Part shown: in pieces, positions 43,922-51,958 of the stretch
Numbering within the stretch: the stretch's first letter is position 1
Layout of the letters: each line of letters starts with the position of its first letter
Origin: Parabacteroides massiliensis
GTDB taxonomy: Bacteria > Bacteroidota > Bacteroidia > Bacteroidales > Tannerellaceae
Direction of reading: 5' to 3'
Length of the DNA: 64,000 nucleotides
NCBI RefSeq assembly: GCF_900155425.1
Contig: NZ_LT700189.1
Coordinates: 613,787-677,786 of the forward strand
Position numbers and translations under genes: made by a program
The notes under the pieces: generated by a model
What the model was told of the DNA's origin: nothing
Seen by the model: the letters and a program-made list of their open reading frames with translations, nothing else
Databases searched by the model: none

Positions 43922-44715
43922 TATTCTTCCTGGCTACCTCTGTTGATAATCTTTACATTCGTGAGCATTTCCAACAGGGTGACAGCGTTATGCAAAGCGG
44001 CGCGGCCTTCTTGATAGGAGATTACGGCACTTGAACGACGTCCCCTCTCAAGAGAAAGAGTGGTAATATTTATTTTCCCGTTAATAAAATCCTGCTCGGA
44101 TATTTTCATTTGGGCATTGTAGAGTGCCGCAGCGTCTGACTTGGCCTTTAGTGTCGCCAATTGCTGGAGCACGTTGTTATAGGCTTGCAAAATCATCAAT
44201 TTTCGTTCCTCTACCGACATTTCATATTGAGATTGCAGTTGAGCATACCGTGCCTTCTTCACATTGTTTTTTTGTTTTCTGCTCACCAAATCGCCGATCG
44301 GGATACTGATGGAGGCTCCTGCATTGTATAGATTCTGGTTGTTTCCCACATTGCTGATTATGGGTTCTCCGTCTGTAGAAGAAGTGGAATAGAGGTTATT
44401 TCGCCCGTATTGATATGTTCCTTGCAGCCTCAGATAGCTAAGCCACTCCCGTTGGGTGATTTCCCTATCCGCCCTTGCCTCGTCCCGTTTTGCTTCGTAT
44501 ATTTTGACGGAAGGATGCTCATAGACGGATTGGAGAAACACGGAGAGGGGAGGTAGTTGGACGCGTTCGTAATCATCCAACATGGCCTGTATGGAGTCGG
44601 GGTCTGACTTGGCACCGACTTCTACGATCGTAGCTTTGTCCGTATAGCTTTTACGTTTTTGCGGCATACAGTATACAGAACTGAATATCAATAAGAAGAT
44701 AAGTGCTGTTTTCAT
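43921..44715 (-). CDS. Half-size TolC-like outer-membrane efflux protein
   Basis: 264 residues, against 400-500 for usual TolC/OEP proteins. A signal peptide (MKTALIFLLIFSSVYC) is followed by one OEP-type repeat: LPPLSVFLQSVYEHPSVKIYEAKRDEARADREITQREWLSYLRLQGTYQYGRNN, a strand pair (NAGASISIPIGDLVSRKQ), then a helical hairpin (YEMSVEERKLMILQAYNNVLQQLATLKAKSDAA...ISEQDFINGKINITTLSLERG). The reading frame is intact with no frameshift. A half-repeat protein would have to assemble as a larger oligomer. It sits where a Wza-type export channel is usually encoded, so it is the probable exit pore. Confidence 0.83.
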   Translation of the reverse strand: MKTALIFLLIFSSVYCMPQKRKSYTDKATIVEVGAKSDPDSIQAMLDDYERVQLPPLSVFLQSVYEHPSVKIYEAKRDEARADREITQREWLSYLRLQGTYQYGRNNLYSTSSTDGEPIISNVGNNQNLYNAGASISIPIGDLVSRKQKNNVKKARYAQLQSQYEMSVEERKLMILQAYNNVLQQLATLKAKSDAAALYNAQMKISEQDFINGKINITTLSLERGRRSSAVISYQEGRAALHNAVTLLEMLTNVKIINRGSQEE

Positions 44716-44733
44716 GTTGTTCTTCCTCCGGAT

Positions 44734-45900
44734 TTAGACATTTTCTTTTTGAATGAAAGCCGTAAAAGTGCGGAAGATGATTTTCATATCCATGCTGAAA
44801 GAAAAAGTCCGTGCATATTTTATATCCAATTGTTTACGTTCTTCCGGGGATAGGCTGCCTCCGTTGCCTCGTTTTTCAACCTGCCAAAGGCCGGTCAACC
44901 CGGAAGGGGCCATGAAACGTTCGATGTAATTGTCGGAGGTCAATTGTTCCGCCTCGTAAATGGGCAGAGGGCGATTGCCGACGACAGACATGTCTCCTTT
45001 TAGGATATTGAACAACTGCGGAAGTTCGTCGATGCTGTATTTCCGCAAAATCCGCCCTACACGAGTGACACGCGGGTCGTTCTCTATTTTAAAGAAGGTA
45101 TTGGCGCGTTCTATCGATTTGCTTTTTAAATAGTCATGCTCTCTCATGCTAAAGTCATCGGAATATAAAAGAGAGCCTGCCGATTGAGGATCATTTGCCA
45201 ATGGTTTCTGCTGTACAGCAGAGGCAGAAGGGGCAACCCCTTCTACTTCTATGTTATACTGGTTTTGAGTTTTATATTCAGCCAACCTTTTATCCGCATC
45301 GGGATACATGGATCTGAATTTGTAAAAGTCGAATATTTTATAGTTAGTGCCGACCCGCTTGGATTTATAGACGATAGGGCCTTTGCTTTCCAACTCTATA
45401 GCAATAACAGTGATTGCCAAAACAGGAGACAAACATAATATAGCCCCTAAGGAGGCTGCAATATCAAAAGTCCGTTTCCAAAAAGGTAGCCGGAAAGAGT
45501 ACAATCTGTCCGCCTCTTTGTCATTCTTTTCACAGATCGCTTTTTTGCTTAGGAAGTCTTCGGCGATCGCAAGTAAACGAAGCAATTCTTCTTTTGTTAT
45601 GCTTTCCGTGATAACACAATTGACCCCCGTTCTTATGTATGCGATTTTTTCTTCTTTATCCAGGGAGCTTGCAAATAAGATGATATAGGCGTTTGAATAG
45701 AGTTTCCGTAGTTTTAGAATTACATCCAAATCATCCTTGATGTCGTTGTTTTCCAAAAAGACGCAAAAATTGACAGGATTCACATGGACCATGGCCTGGC
45801 AAAACTGTGTAAGCGTCGGGCATTCTACGACGTGTTGGTCCAAGGCTCTTTCCAACCTGCCGGGCAATGAAGAGTGATTTCCGAAGAAGATATATTCCAT
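44734..45900 (-). CDS. Polyprenyl-phosphate sugar transferase with N-terminal pseudo-receiver
   Basis: 388 residues. Residues 141-388 are a bacterial sugar transferase ([102 protein letters not shown]), which moves a sugar-1-phosphate onto undecaprenyl phosphate to begin the repeat unit. Residues 1-119 have a receiver-like alternation ([42 protein letters not shown]), but the phospho-acceptor Asp is not present at the beta-3 end and Lys is replaced by Glu-Ser at beta-5, so it is a pseudo-receiver. It is 5 bp downstream of a receiver gene. Confidence 0.87.
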   Translation of the reverse strand: MEYIFFGNHSSLPGRLERALDQHVVECPTLTQFCQAMVHVNPVNFCVFLENNDIKDDLDVILKLRKLYSNAYIILFASSLDKEEKIAYIRTGVNCVITESITKEELLRLLAIAEDFLSKKAICEKNDKEADRLYSFRLPFWKRTFDIAASLGAILCLSPVLAITVIAIELESKGPIVYKSKRVGTNYKIFDFYKFRSMYPDADKRLAEYKTQNQYNIEVEGVAPSASAVQQKPLANDPQSAGSLLYSDDFSMREHDYLKSKSIERANTFFKIENDPRVTRVGRILRKYSIDELPQLFNILKGDMSVVGNRPLPIYEAEQLTSDNYIERFMAPSGLTGLWQVEKRGNGGSLSPEERKQLDIKYARTFSFSMDMKIIFRTFTAFIQKENV

Positions 45901-45905
45901 ATCCG

Positions 45906-46268
45906 TTATTTTACAAGTCTTTTAATCCTGATCCTTAACTCTTCGGGATTGAATGGTTTTATTATAAAATCTTCAGCTCCTTCTTCCAGCAGGCGTATTC
46001 GTGTAGAACTGCTTTCTTCACTTGATAATACTAAAATCGGGATGTGATTGAAAAGATCATTCCTTTTCAAATAACATACGAATTCTTCACCACCCATTTC
46101 CGGCATGTTCAAATCTGAAATTATACCGTCCGGAATATTTCCCTCGTTCATCCATGAAATGGCTTTTATTGGATTTTCCATATACACCACTTTATAGGAA
46201 CTGGACAAATAGATCATGATGATCTTTGCTATCTCCGGCTTGTCATCAACAATTAGAATAGACTTCAT
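45906..46268 (-). CDS. Receiver-only response regulator
   Basis: 120 residues from the ATG at 46268; a TTG nine bases upstream (46277) is less likely. It is a complete CheY-like receiver with no output domain: D8-D9 acidic pair (LIVDDKPE), phospho-acceptor D52 (IISDLNMPEMGG), S82 (LVLSSEE) and K104 (FIIKPFNPEEL). It should accept a phosphoryl group from a kinase encoded elsewhere and act by protein contact. As first gene of the polysaccharide operon, next to a sugar transferase with a pseudo-receiver domain, it may control the initiating step. Confidence 0.9.
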   Translation of the reverse strand: MKSILIVDDKPEIAKIIMIYLSSSYKVVYMENPIKAISWMNEGNIPDGIISDLNMPEMGGEEFVCYLKRNDLFNHIPILVLSSEESSSTRIRLLEEGAEDFIIKPFNPEELRIRIKRLVK

Positions 46269-46426
46269 TCTTGGCAATTTTGTGTTACCCTACAATTATT
46301 TAACTCTAAAAAAACTCGTTAGACTTCTTCACTTTTCACTTTATCCTGCCCCCCTTTCGGACTTCGGGTAGAGTTTAGATTTTATAAATTCATTGAAATA
46401 ATATGGTCTTTGTGAAGACGTCGATG

Positions 46427-46434
46427 CAAAAATA
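46427..46434 (-). promoter_or_regulatory. Candidate promoter of the polysaccharide operon
   Basis: The minus strand reads TATTTTTG, a TAnnTTTG match. Transcription would start near 46420 and leave a leader of about 150 nt before 46268, containing a GC-rich segment (46350-46372). No -33 TTTG is seen. Confidence 0.4.
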
Positions 46435-46552
46435 GAGAAAACTTTTGAAGATTAAAGTATATTGTAAATTATTTTTGCGGTAATGATGATTTGTCAGAAG
46501 TTTTCCGATTCGTTGTTCCTGTTGTCAAGGTATGGTTCGAGGGGTACAGATT

Positions 46553-46596
46553 ACGCAGACGAGCATAAGTCTGTATAAACCTGCGCTCGTCTGCGT
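46553..46596. terminator. Strong hairpin after the YhcH gene
   Basis: ACGCAGACGAGC (46553-46564) and GCTCGTCTGCGT (46585-46596) form a perfect 12-bp stem with a 20-nt loop. It lies just past the 3' end of the leftward gene at 46625. The rest of the 347-bp gap (46278-46624) holds only the operon leader. Confidence 0.75.
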
Positions 46597-46624
46597 CTTG
46601 TTTGTTTTTGGGCATGCTTTCTTT

Positions 46625-47077
46625 TTATCCTTCAACTTGCACCTTTACAATCACTTTGCGGATATTACCCTGGCCGATACCGGGAGCATGGCCGTCTTCG
46701 GGAAAATAAATGGCGAACTGCCCCGGATATATCTTGGTGTAGGCAGTCGGACGGTCGATATAGAAAGCGATGTCTTTTTGTTCGTTATAAGGAGTCGACT
46801 CTTCCTGTAGTTCACATCCCGGCTTCCAACCGATTTTTTCCACACCCAACAAAGGCATCTGGATATCGATATATTTTGTGTGTGTTTCGATAGCGGCATC
46901 TTTCTTTTCCTTTCCAAAGATACTGACAACGTTTACATACAAGCGAGAGCCTTCCAGTTCATACTTACCATCTTCCACTTTAGAGAAGTCCGTAGATTTC
47001 AAATAGTCGAATGCTTTTTTGAATAGAGGATGCAGGCATTCGATTCTTTCTGTGTTGTTCAATGAATCAAGTATCAT
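46625..47077 (-). CDS. YhcH/YjgK/YiaL-family protein
   Basis: 150 residues from the ATG at 47077, chosen over the upstream start at 47131 because homologues begin MILDxL. Family blocks are AFDYLKSTDFSKVEDGKYELEGSRLYVNV, ETHTKYIDIQMPLLGVEKIGW, AFYIDRPTAYTKIYPGQFAIYFPEDGHAPGIG, and KVIVKV at the end. The His, Glu and Gly residues of the cupin-like core are present. YhcH-type proteins occur with sialic-acid and uronate catabolism and are possible sugar epimerases or isomerases; the function is not settled. Confidence 0.9.
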   Translation of the reverse strand: MILDSLNNTERIECLHPLFKKAFDYLKSTDFSKVEDGKYELEGSRLYVNVVSIFGKEKKDAAIETHTKYIDIQMPLLGVEKIGWKPGCELQEESTPYNEQKDIAFYIDRPTAYTKIYPGQFAIYFPEDGHAPGIGQGNIRKVIVKVQVEG

Positions 47078-47193
47078 ACGTTTTATTTTTTTAATTCGTT
47101 TATTCGTTTGATTACTGGACAAAGGTCGCATATTCGAATGTTAAATAATAGCCCCTTTCTGCAAATAATTCTATTAAAATCAAAGAATATTTA

Positions 47194-47229
47194 TTTGGTT
47201 ACAATATAACCGAATAAGCTGTATCTTTG
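47194..47229 (+). promoter_or_regulatory. copA promoter with inverted repeat between -33 and -7
   Basis: TTTG at 47194-47197 and TATCTTTG at 47222-47229 are 24 nt apart, long for this promoter type. GGTTA-CAATA-TAACC (47197-47211), a perfect dyad, lies in the spacer. This is a candidate binding site for a metal-responsive regulator, but no regulator gene is adjacent. Confidence 0.4.
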
Positions 47230-47266
47230 TTATACTAATGAGACAAATTTGACATTTTAACGCGAT

Positions 47267-49477
47267 ATGAGAGAAACAGAAACAAAGGTATTGCCTGTTC
47301 TTGAAATGAGTTGTGCCGTTTGTGCGGCCAATGTGGAGAGTACGGTACAGGCATTGCCCGGTGTGGAGAAGGCGGCCGTGAATTTTGCGGCGGGAACGTT
47401 GACGGTCACTTATAGGCCGTCTGTCATCACTTTGGGGGCTATGCAAGCAGCCGTGCAGGCTGCCGGATATGACCTGATAGTAGAAGCGAAAGATCCTGTA
47501 GCCATGCAGGAAGAGATGGCCGGAAAACATTACAGGACATTGAGGAGGAATACCATAGGTGCTTGGACGCTGTCCGTTCCGTTGGCTCTTTTGGGGATGG
47601 TGTTCATGCATGTGCCGTATGGGAACTGGGTCATGATGATGCTGGCATTGGGCATTATGGTGTTTTTCGGGCGTTCGTTCTATGTGAACGGCGTGCGGCA
47701 TGCTCTCAAGGGAAAGGCCAATATGGACACATTGGTCGCACTCAGCACTTCGATAGCCTTCCTGTTCAGCCTATTCAATACCCTATGTCCCGGATTTTGG
47801 CTGGAAAAGGGGTTGGAGCCGCATGTCTATTATGAGGCTTCAGGTGTGATCATTGCATTCGTCTTGCTGGGTAAACTGATGGAAGAGCGGGCGAAGAACA
47901 GCACGTCATCTGCTATAAAAGGACTGATGGGATTGCAGCCCAAAACAGCTCGTTTGGTTACGGACGGGCGAGAAGAGGAAGTTCCTATTTCGGCTCTTCA
48001 GGTCGGAAATACAGTCAGTGTGCGGCCGGGTGAAAAGATTCCGGTGGACGGAACGCTTTTGCAAGGAAGCTCTTCGGTGGACGAAAGCATGCTGAGCGGA
48101 GAACCGATTCCGGTGGAGAAAAATGCCGGTGACCGGGTGTTGGCCGGAACGATCAACCAGAAGGGAGCCTTCACGATGGAGGCGACAAGTGTCGGGGAGA
48201 CGACCGTCTTGGCCCAGATCGTGCAGATGGTACAGTCGGCACAGGGAAGCAAGGCTCCCGTTCAGCGGATAGTAGACAAAATAAGCGGAATCTTTGTTCC
48301 TGTTGTCGTGTCGCTTTCGTTGGTTACCTTCGTTTGCTGGTTGGTGATAGGGGGAGAGGGCTATTTTTCGTATGCTTTGTTGTCGGCCGTTTCGGTGTTG
48401 GTCATTGCTTGCCCGTGTGCGTTGGGATTGGCTACGCCGACAGCTTTGATGGTCGGAATGGGGAAAGGGGCCGAACGGCATATCCTGATCAAGGATGCTT
48501 TTGCCCTGGAAAATCTATGCAAGGTCGATACGGTTGTATTGGACAAGACCGGGACATTGACGGAAGGAGTCCCGGTTGTCACGGATTCATACTGGATTTC
48601 GGACGATAACGCCCTCTATTTGGATATCCTGTACACGGCGGAACAGAAGTCCGAACATCCGTTGGCCTCCGCAATCATCCGTTGGTTGGAAGATTCCGGA
48701 GCAAAGGTGTGTGAGACAGAAAACTTCGAGAGCCTGACAGGACGTGGCGTCCGCATCCAGGTCGAAGGAGCCACCTACTGGGTGGGAAGCCAGGGATTAC
48801 TCGAAATATTCCGGGCCGATATTCCGGAAAAGGCGCGTAAAGAAATCGGACGGTGGCAGGAAGAGGGGCAAAGTGTTGTCTTCTATGGCCTGGAAAACCG
48901 CCTGTTGGCGGTCCTGGCGATTTCGGACCGCATCAAGCCGACTTCGGCAGATGCCGTTAAGGAACTGAAAAAACAGGGAATAGAAGTACACCTTCTGACG
49001 GGCGACGGTATCCGGACGGCCGAACAGGTCGCCGCGACATTGGGGATCGATCATTATAAGGCGGGAGTGATGCCGAACGATAAAGAGGAATATATCGTAT
49101 CTTTGCAACGGAAAGGGAAGAAAGTGGCAATGGTAGGCGACGGCATTAACGACTCGCAGGCGCTTGCACGGGCCGATGTCAGCATTGCGATGGGAAAAGG
49201 AACCGATATTGCAATGGATGTGGCTATGGTCACGCTTATCACGTCCGATTTGTTGCTGCTTCCCGATGCGATCCGTTTGTCCAAACAGACAGTCCGCCTG
49301 ATTTATCAGAACCTGTTCTGGGCCTTCATATATAATGTGATCGGCATTCCGTTGGCTGCGGGCGTTCTGTACCCGATAAACGGACTGCTGTTGAACCCGA
49401 TGTTAGCGAGTGCCGCAATGGCTTTCAGTTCCGTATCGGTGGTATTGAACAGCTTACGATTAAAATTCATGAAATAA
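47267..49477 (+). CDS. copA: Copper-translocating P1B-type ATPase
   Basis: 736 residues. One N-terminal heavy-metal-associated domain has C16-x2-C19 ([12 protein letters not shown]). About eight transmembrane helices include the C382-P-C384 metal site ([13 protein letters not shown]). The cytoplasmic loops carry [13 protein letters not shown]426-KTGT (phosphorylated Asp), the HP motif (SEHPLASA), TGDG and [11 protein letters not shown]. The CPC site plus the MSCAVC domain indicate Cu(I) export to the periplasm at ATP cost. An HMA chaperone gene follows after a repeat array, supporting copper rather than zinc. Full length for CopA with one metal domain. Confidence 0.93.
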   Translation: MRETETKVLPVLEMSCAVCAANVESTVQALPGVEKAAVNFAAGTLTVTYRPSVITLGAMQAAVQAAGYDLIVEAKDPVAMQEEMAGKHYRTLRRNTIGAWTLSVPLALLGMVFMHVPYGNWVMMMLALGIMVFFGRSFYVNGVRHALKGKANMDTLVALSTSIAFLFSLFNTLCPGFWLEKGLEPHVYYEASGVIIAFVLLGKLMEERAKNSTSSAIKGLMGLQPKTARLVTDGREEEVPISALQVGNTVSVRPGEKIPVDGTLLQGSSSVDESMLSGEPIPVEKNAGDRVLAGTINQKGAFTMEATSVGETTVLAQIVQMVQSAQGSKAPVQRIVDKISGIFVPVVVSLSLVTFVCWLVIGGEGYFSYALLSAVSVLVIACPCALGLATPTALMVGMGKGAERHILIKDAFALENLCKVDTVVLDKTGTLTEGVPVVTDSYWISDDNALYLDILYTAEQKSEHPLASAIIRWLEDSGAKVCETENFESLTGRGVRIQVEGATYWVGSQGLLEIFRADIPEKARKEIGRWQEEGQSVVFYGLENRLLAVLAISDRIKPTSADAVKELKKQGIEVHLLTGDGIRTAEQVAATLGIDHYKAGVMPNDKEEYIVSLQRKGKKVAMVGDGINDSQALARADVSIAMGKGTDIAMDVAMVTLITSDLLLLPDAIRLSKQTVRLIYQNLFWAFIYNVIGIPLAAGVLYPINGLLLNPMLASAAMAFSSVSVVLNSLRLKFMK

Positions 49478-49535
49478 CAAAAAAATATGATTTATGAATT
49501 GCAATTTCGTAGTAATATCACTATTTTTTTGTACT

Positions 49536-49603
49536 CATAAATCATAAATCATAAATCATAAATCATAAATCATAAATCATAAATCATAAATCATAAATCA
49601 TAA
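49536..49603. repeat. Heptanucleotide tandem array (CATAAAT), about 9.7 copies
   Basis: Nine complete CATAAAT units run from 49536 to 49598, with a partial tenth to 49603, ending 5 bp before the chaperone start at 49609. A complementary TATGATTTATGA lies at about 49487-49498 and can pair with any unit. The array is in the copA-chaperone gap, so copy-number change would alter leader structure without affecting protein sequence. Confidence 0.93.
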
Positions 49604-49608
49604 CAACT

Positions 49609-49815
49609 ATGGCAACAACAAAATTTAAAACAAATGCAAAGTGTGGTGGATGTGTAGCGGCAATCGGTGCAAAGCTCAATACGTTAATGGCTTCGGATGA
49701 CTGGTCGATCGATCTGGCCGATCCGAACAAGATATTGGAAGTGAAAGTCGATATTGCCCCTGCAACTGTGATTGCAGCCGTAAAAGAGGCCGGGTTCAAG
49801 GCCGAACAATTGTAA
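49609..49815 (+). CDS. HMA-domain copper chaperone
   Basis: 68 residues, a single heavy-metal-associated domain. The metal site is C12-x2-C15 in KCGGCVAAIGAKLNTL; the fold continues through ILEVKVDIAPATVIAAVKEAGFKAEQL. It lacks the usual MxCxxC Met (the residue before is Asn-Ala-Lys). It should bind Cu(I) and pass it to the ATPase upstream. It starts right after the heptamer array and ends 4 bp before the next gene. Confidence 0.87.
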   Translation: MATTKFKTNAKCGGCVAAIGAKLNTLMASDDWSIDLADPNKILEVKVDIAPATVIAAVKEAGFKAEQL

Positions 49816-49819
49816 GCTG

Positions 49820-50473
49820 ATGATTGCCCGGCAACGACAAACATACGGTGAAGAGGTGGCCAATGTCTTGACACATGGCGCCGGGATGCTCTTTGGGATA
49901 ACCGCCATCGTCATCTTGATGATGGCGGCAATCCGAAGCGGTAATCCTTGGGCGGTCGGCAGTTTTGCCGTTTATGCCGTTTGCATGACACTCTCGTATG
50001 TGACTTCTACATTTTACCATGCTTCGACCCGCGCACGGCAGAAAAGGCTTTTGCGCCGTTTCGACCACAGTGCGATTTACCTGCATATTGCGGGAACTTA
50101 TACGCCTTTTACGCTGGTGGCCCTCCGGCAGGAAGGGTATTGGGGCTGGTCGCTGTTCGCTATCGTATGGCTCGCGGCAGTGGCAGGTGTCTGGCTAAGT
50201 TTCCGAAAGATGAAAAAGAAAGATCATCTGAAAACAGTTTGCTACCTGGCGATGGGTTGGGTGGTCGTAATTGCTTTTAAGCCTTTGCTTCAGGTCTTTC
50301 GTGAGACCGGTTCGATGGATGTCCTGTACTGGCTGATCGGAGGAGGGCTGTTTTACACGGTGGGATGCTTGTTTTTCTTTTTAGACAAATACAGGTATAT
50401 GCATTCCGTGTGGCATATCTTCGTGCTGGGAGGCAGCATCTGCCATTTTATCTCGATATACCTGTTGGTATAA
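49820..50473 (+). CDS. Hemolysin III / PAQR-family membrane protein
   Basis: 217 residues with seven predicted helices. Family motifs are EEVANVLTHGAGMLFG near the N-terminus, STFYHAST, FDHSAIYLHIAGTYTPFTL and HSVWHIFVLGGSICHFISIY. The His, Asp and Ser residues in these motifs form the zinc site of PAQR hydrolase-like proteins. The bacterial role is uncertain (lipid or hemolysin-like activity has been proposed). It is 4 bp after the copper chaperone, so probably cotranscribed. Confidence 0.9.
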   Translation: MIARQRQTYGEEVANVLTHGAGMLFGITAIVILMMAAIRSGNPWAVGSFAVYAVCMTLSYVTSTFYHASTRARQKRLLRRFDHSAIYLHIAGTYTPFTLVALRQEGYWGWSLFAIVWLAAVAGVWLSFRKMKKKDHLKTVCYLAMGWVVVIAFKPLLQVFRETGSMDVLYWLIGGGLFYTVGCLFFFLDKYRYMHSVWHIFVLGGSICHFISIYLLV

Positions 50474-50475
50474 AG

Positions 50476-50510
50476 AAAAAGGAGAAAGCGATTGCCACTT
50501 TCTCCTTTTT
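50476..50510. terminator. Terminator between convergent hlyIII and pmbA genes
   Basis: AAAAAGGAGAAAG (50476-50488) pairs perfectly with CTTTCTCCTTTTT (50498-50510), followed by more T on the plus strand and an A-rich flank that becomes T-rich on the minus strand. Works in both directions. Confidence 0.9.
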
Positions 50511-50541
50511 TTATTCATTACATTCTTCCGGATGCTCTCTT

Positions 50542-51861
50542 CTATAGCCCACTAAAATCCACTCCGTCGAATATCAACGAAGGCACACGCCAACTGGAGT
50601 ATTTGCGCGGGTCGTTGCCGACTTCGGCCAAATTGTTCCATAAGGAGATCATGTTGCCTGTTGCGTTCATTTCGGAGATGGGCTGTGTCAGTTTGCCTTT
50701 TTCAATCAGGAAACCTTCCACACCGTAGGAAAAGTCACCGGTCGTACTGTTGCTGTTGCCACCGTTGAAACCCGTTACCAGAATACCTTTGTCGACAGAC
50801 GCGATCAGGCCATCCGTGTCTTTATTGCCCATCTGCATGGTCAGGATAGAAGGGGAGGCGATCGTTTGTTTCATATTCATCTTGTTGGCCGAATAGGTAT
50901 CGATGAAATAGGTTTTCAGGACACCGTTTTCAAACACCGGCAAACGTTTGGTCGCAACGCCTTCGCCATCGAAATAGCGTGCGCCGGATGCGCCTACCAT
51001 GTGCGGTTCGTCGATGATCGTCAGGCGGTCACCCAATACTTTCCGGTCGATTTTGTCCAACAGGAAAGAGTTTTTTTGCTGGATGGAAGAACCGTACAGC
51101 GCATCGATTACCGGAGAGAGCAGACGGGAGGAATTCATGTTGTCCACAACCATCTGATACTTGCCGGAAGCCACCTTTTTCTGCCCTAATTTGCGCATTA
51201 CGCGTTCCAGGGCTTTTGTGCCCAGACCTTCCTTAACCAGCGAATCGTAGTAAAGAGAAGAATCGAACCAGTAAGATTCGGGACGGGCGTCTCCTTCGCC
51301 TTTGATGCTTACACTAGCAACCAAGCTGAAAGAAGAGCCGGATGCTTCTCCTTCGAAGCCGTTGCTGGCAACCATATATTTGAAATCCTTTTCGTCGCTG
51401 TAGGATGAATTGGCTGAGATGATACGGTCGTCTTTCCCCATCATCTCGTTGCATACGTTCATCGCCAGTGCCACTTTGTCGTCCGGCTGGATCGAGTCGA
51501 ACTTCGGATCGATCAGTTGCAGGTCGGCGCCGCCGCCTTTATAATAGAGAGATGCGTCGGGTAGCGTACGCGCCTTGTCTTCCGCCAGAAAGCGAGTGGA
51601 AGCGATACCGTTGCGGATGAAACCTTCCAGTTCCTTTTTGTCCAGGCGGTTTGTCGAGAAGGAACCGAAGCGCCCGTCTACATACAGATGGATCACCAGG
51701 CTGTTTTCCGAGGCCTGTTGCAAACGGTCCATTTTCATGTCGCGTATTTCGAAAGAACTGCTCGACCCGTTATAGATGCTTACACGTGAGGCCTGGCAAC
51801 CGTTTTTCAGGGCAAACTCCATGGCCCACTGAGCCAGCTTTTTATTTTCGTTTGTTATCAT
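50542..51861 (-). CDS. TldE/PmbA-family subunit
   Basis: 439 residues, the length of PmbA/TldE. The N-terminal half shows the domain fold (AQWAMEFALKNGCQASRVSIYNGSSSSFEIRDMKMDRLQQ, LVIHLYVDGRFGSFSTNRLDKKEL) and the C-terminal half the barrel ends (YFDGEGVATKRLPVFENGVLKTYFIDTYSANKM, GILVTGFNGGNSNSTTGDFSYGVEGFLIEKG). TldE lacks the HExxH zinc site and serves as partner of TldD in peptide processing. It has no signal peptide, in contrast to its partner. It is downstream of tldD across an AT-rich repeat. Confidence 0.92.
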   Translation of the reverse strand: MITNENKKLAQWAMEFALKNGCQASRVSIYNGSSSSFEIRDMKMDRLQQASENSLVIHLYVDGRFGSFSTNRLDKKELEGFIRNGIASTRFLAEDKARTLPDASLYYKGGGADLQLIDPKFDSIQPDDKVALAMNVCNEMMGKDDRIISANSSYSDEKDFKYMVASNGFEGEASGSSFSLVASVSIKGEGDARPESYWFDSSLYYDSLVKEGLGTKALERVMRKLGQKKVASGKYQMVVDNMNSSRLLSPVIDALYGSSIQQKNSFLLDKIDRKVLGDRLTIIDEPHMVGASGARYFDGEGVATKRLPVFENGVLKTYFIDTYSANKMNMKQTIASPSILTMQMGNKDTDGLIASVDKGILVTGFNGGNSNSTTGDFSYGVEGFLIEKGKLTQPISEMNATGNMISLWNNLAEVGNDPRKYSSWRVPSLIFDGVDFSGL

Positions 51862-51865
51862 GTCT

Positions 51866-51958
51866 ACTAATTTATGATTGATGATTTATGAATTATGATT
51901 TCGGATTATAGATTTATGTGTCAGCGGATAAATCATAAATCTGAAATCATAAATCAAA
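51866..51958. repeat. ATAAATC-type imperfect inverted repeat between pmbA and tldD
   Basis: GATTTATGAATTATGATTT on the left and ATAAATC units near 51929-51955 on the right can fold across a short GTGTCAGCGG loop. Same sequence class as 24681-24745 and 49536-49603. A minor copy lies at about 53505-53530, upstream of tldD. Confidence 0.6.

Noticed and set aside
46275-46277. TTG start for the response regulator
   Set aside because: An ATG three codons later (46268) directly precedes the canonical KSILIVDD receiver start.
49536-49603. CRISPR array
   Set aside because: Units are 7 bp with no spacers; it is a simple tandem repeat.
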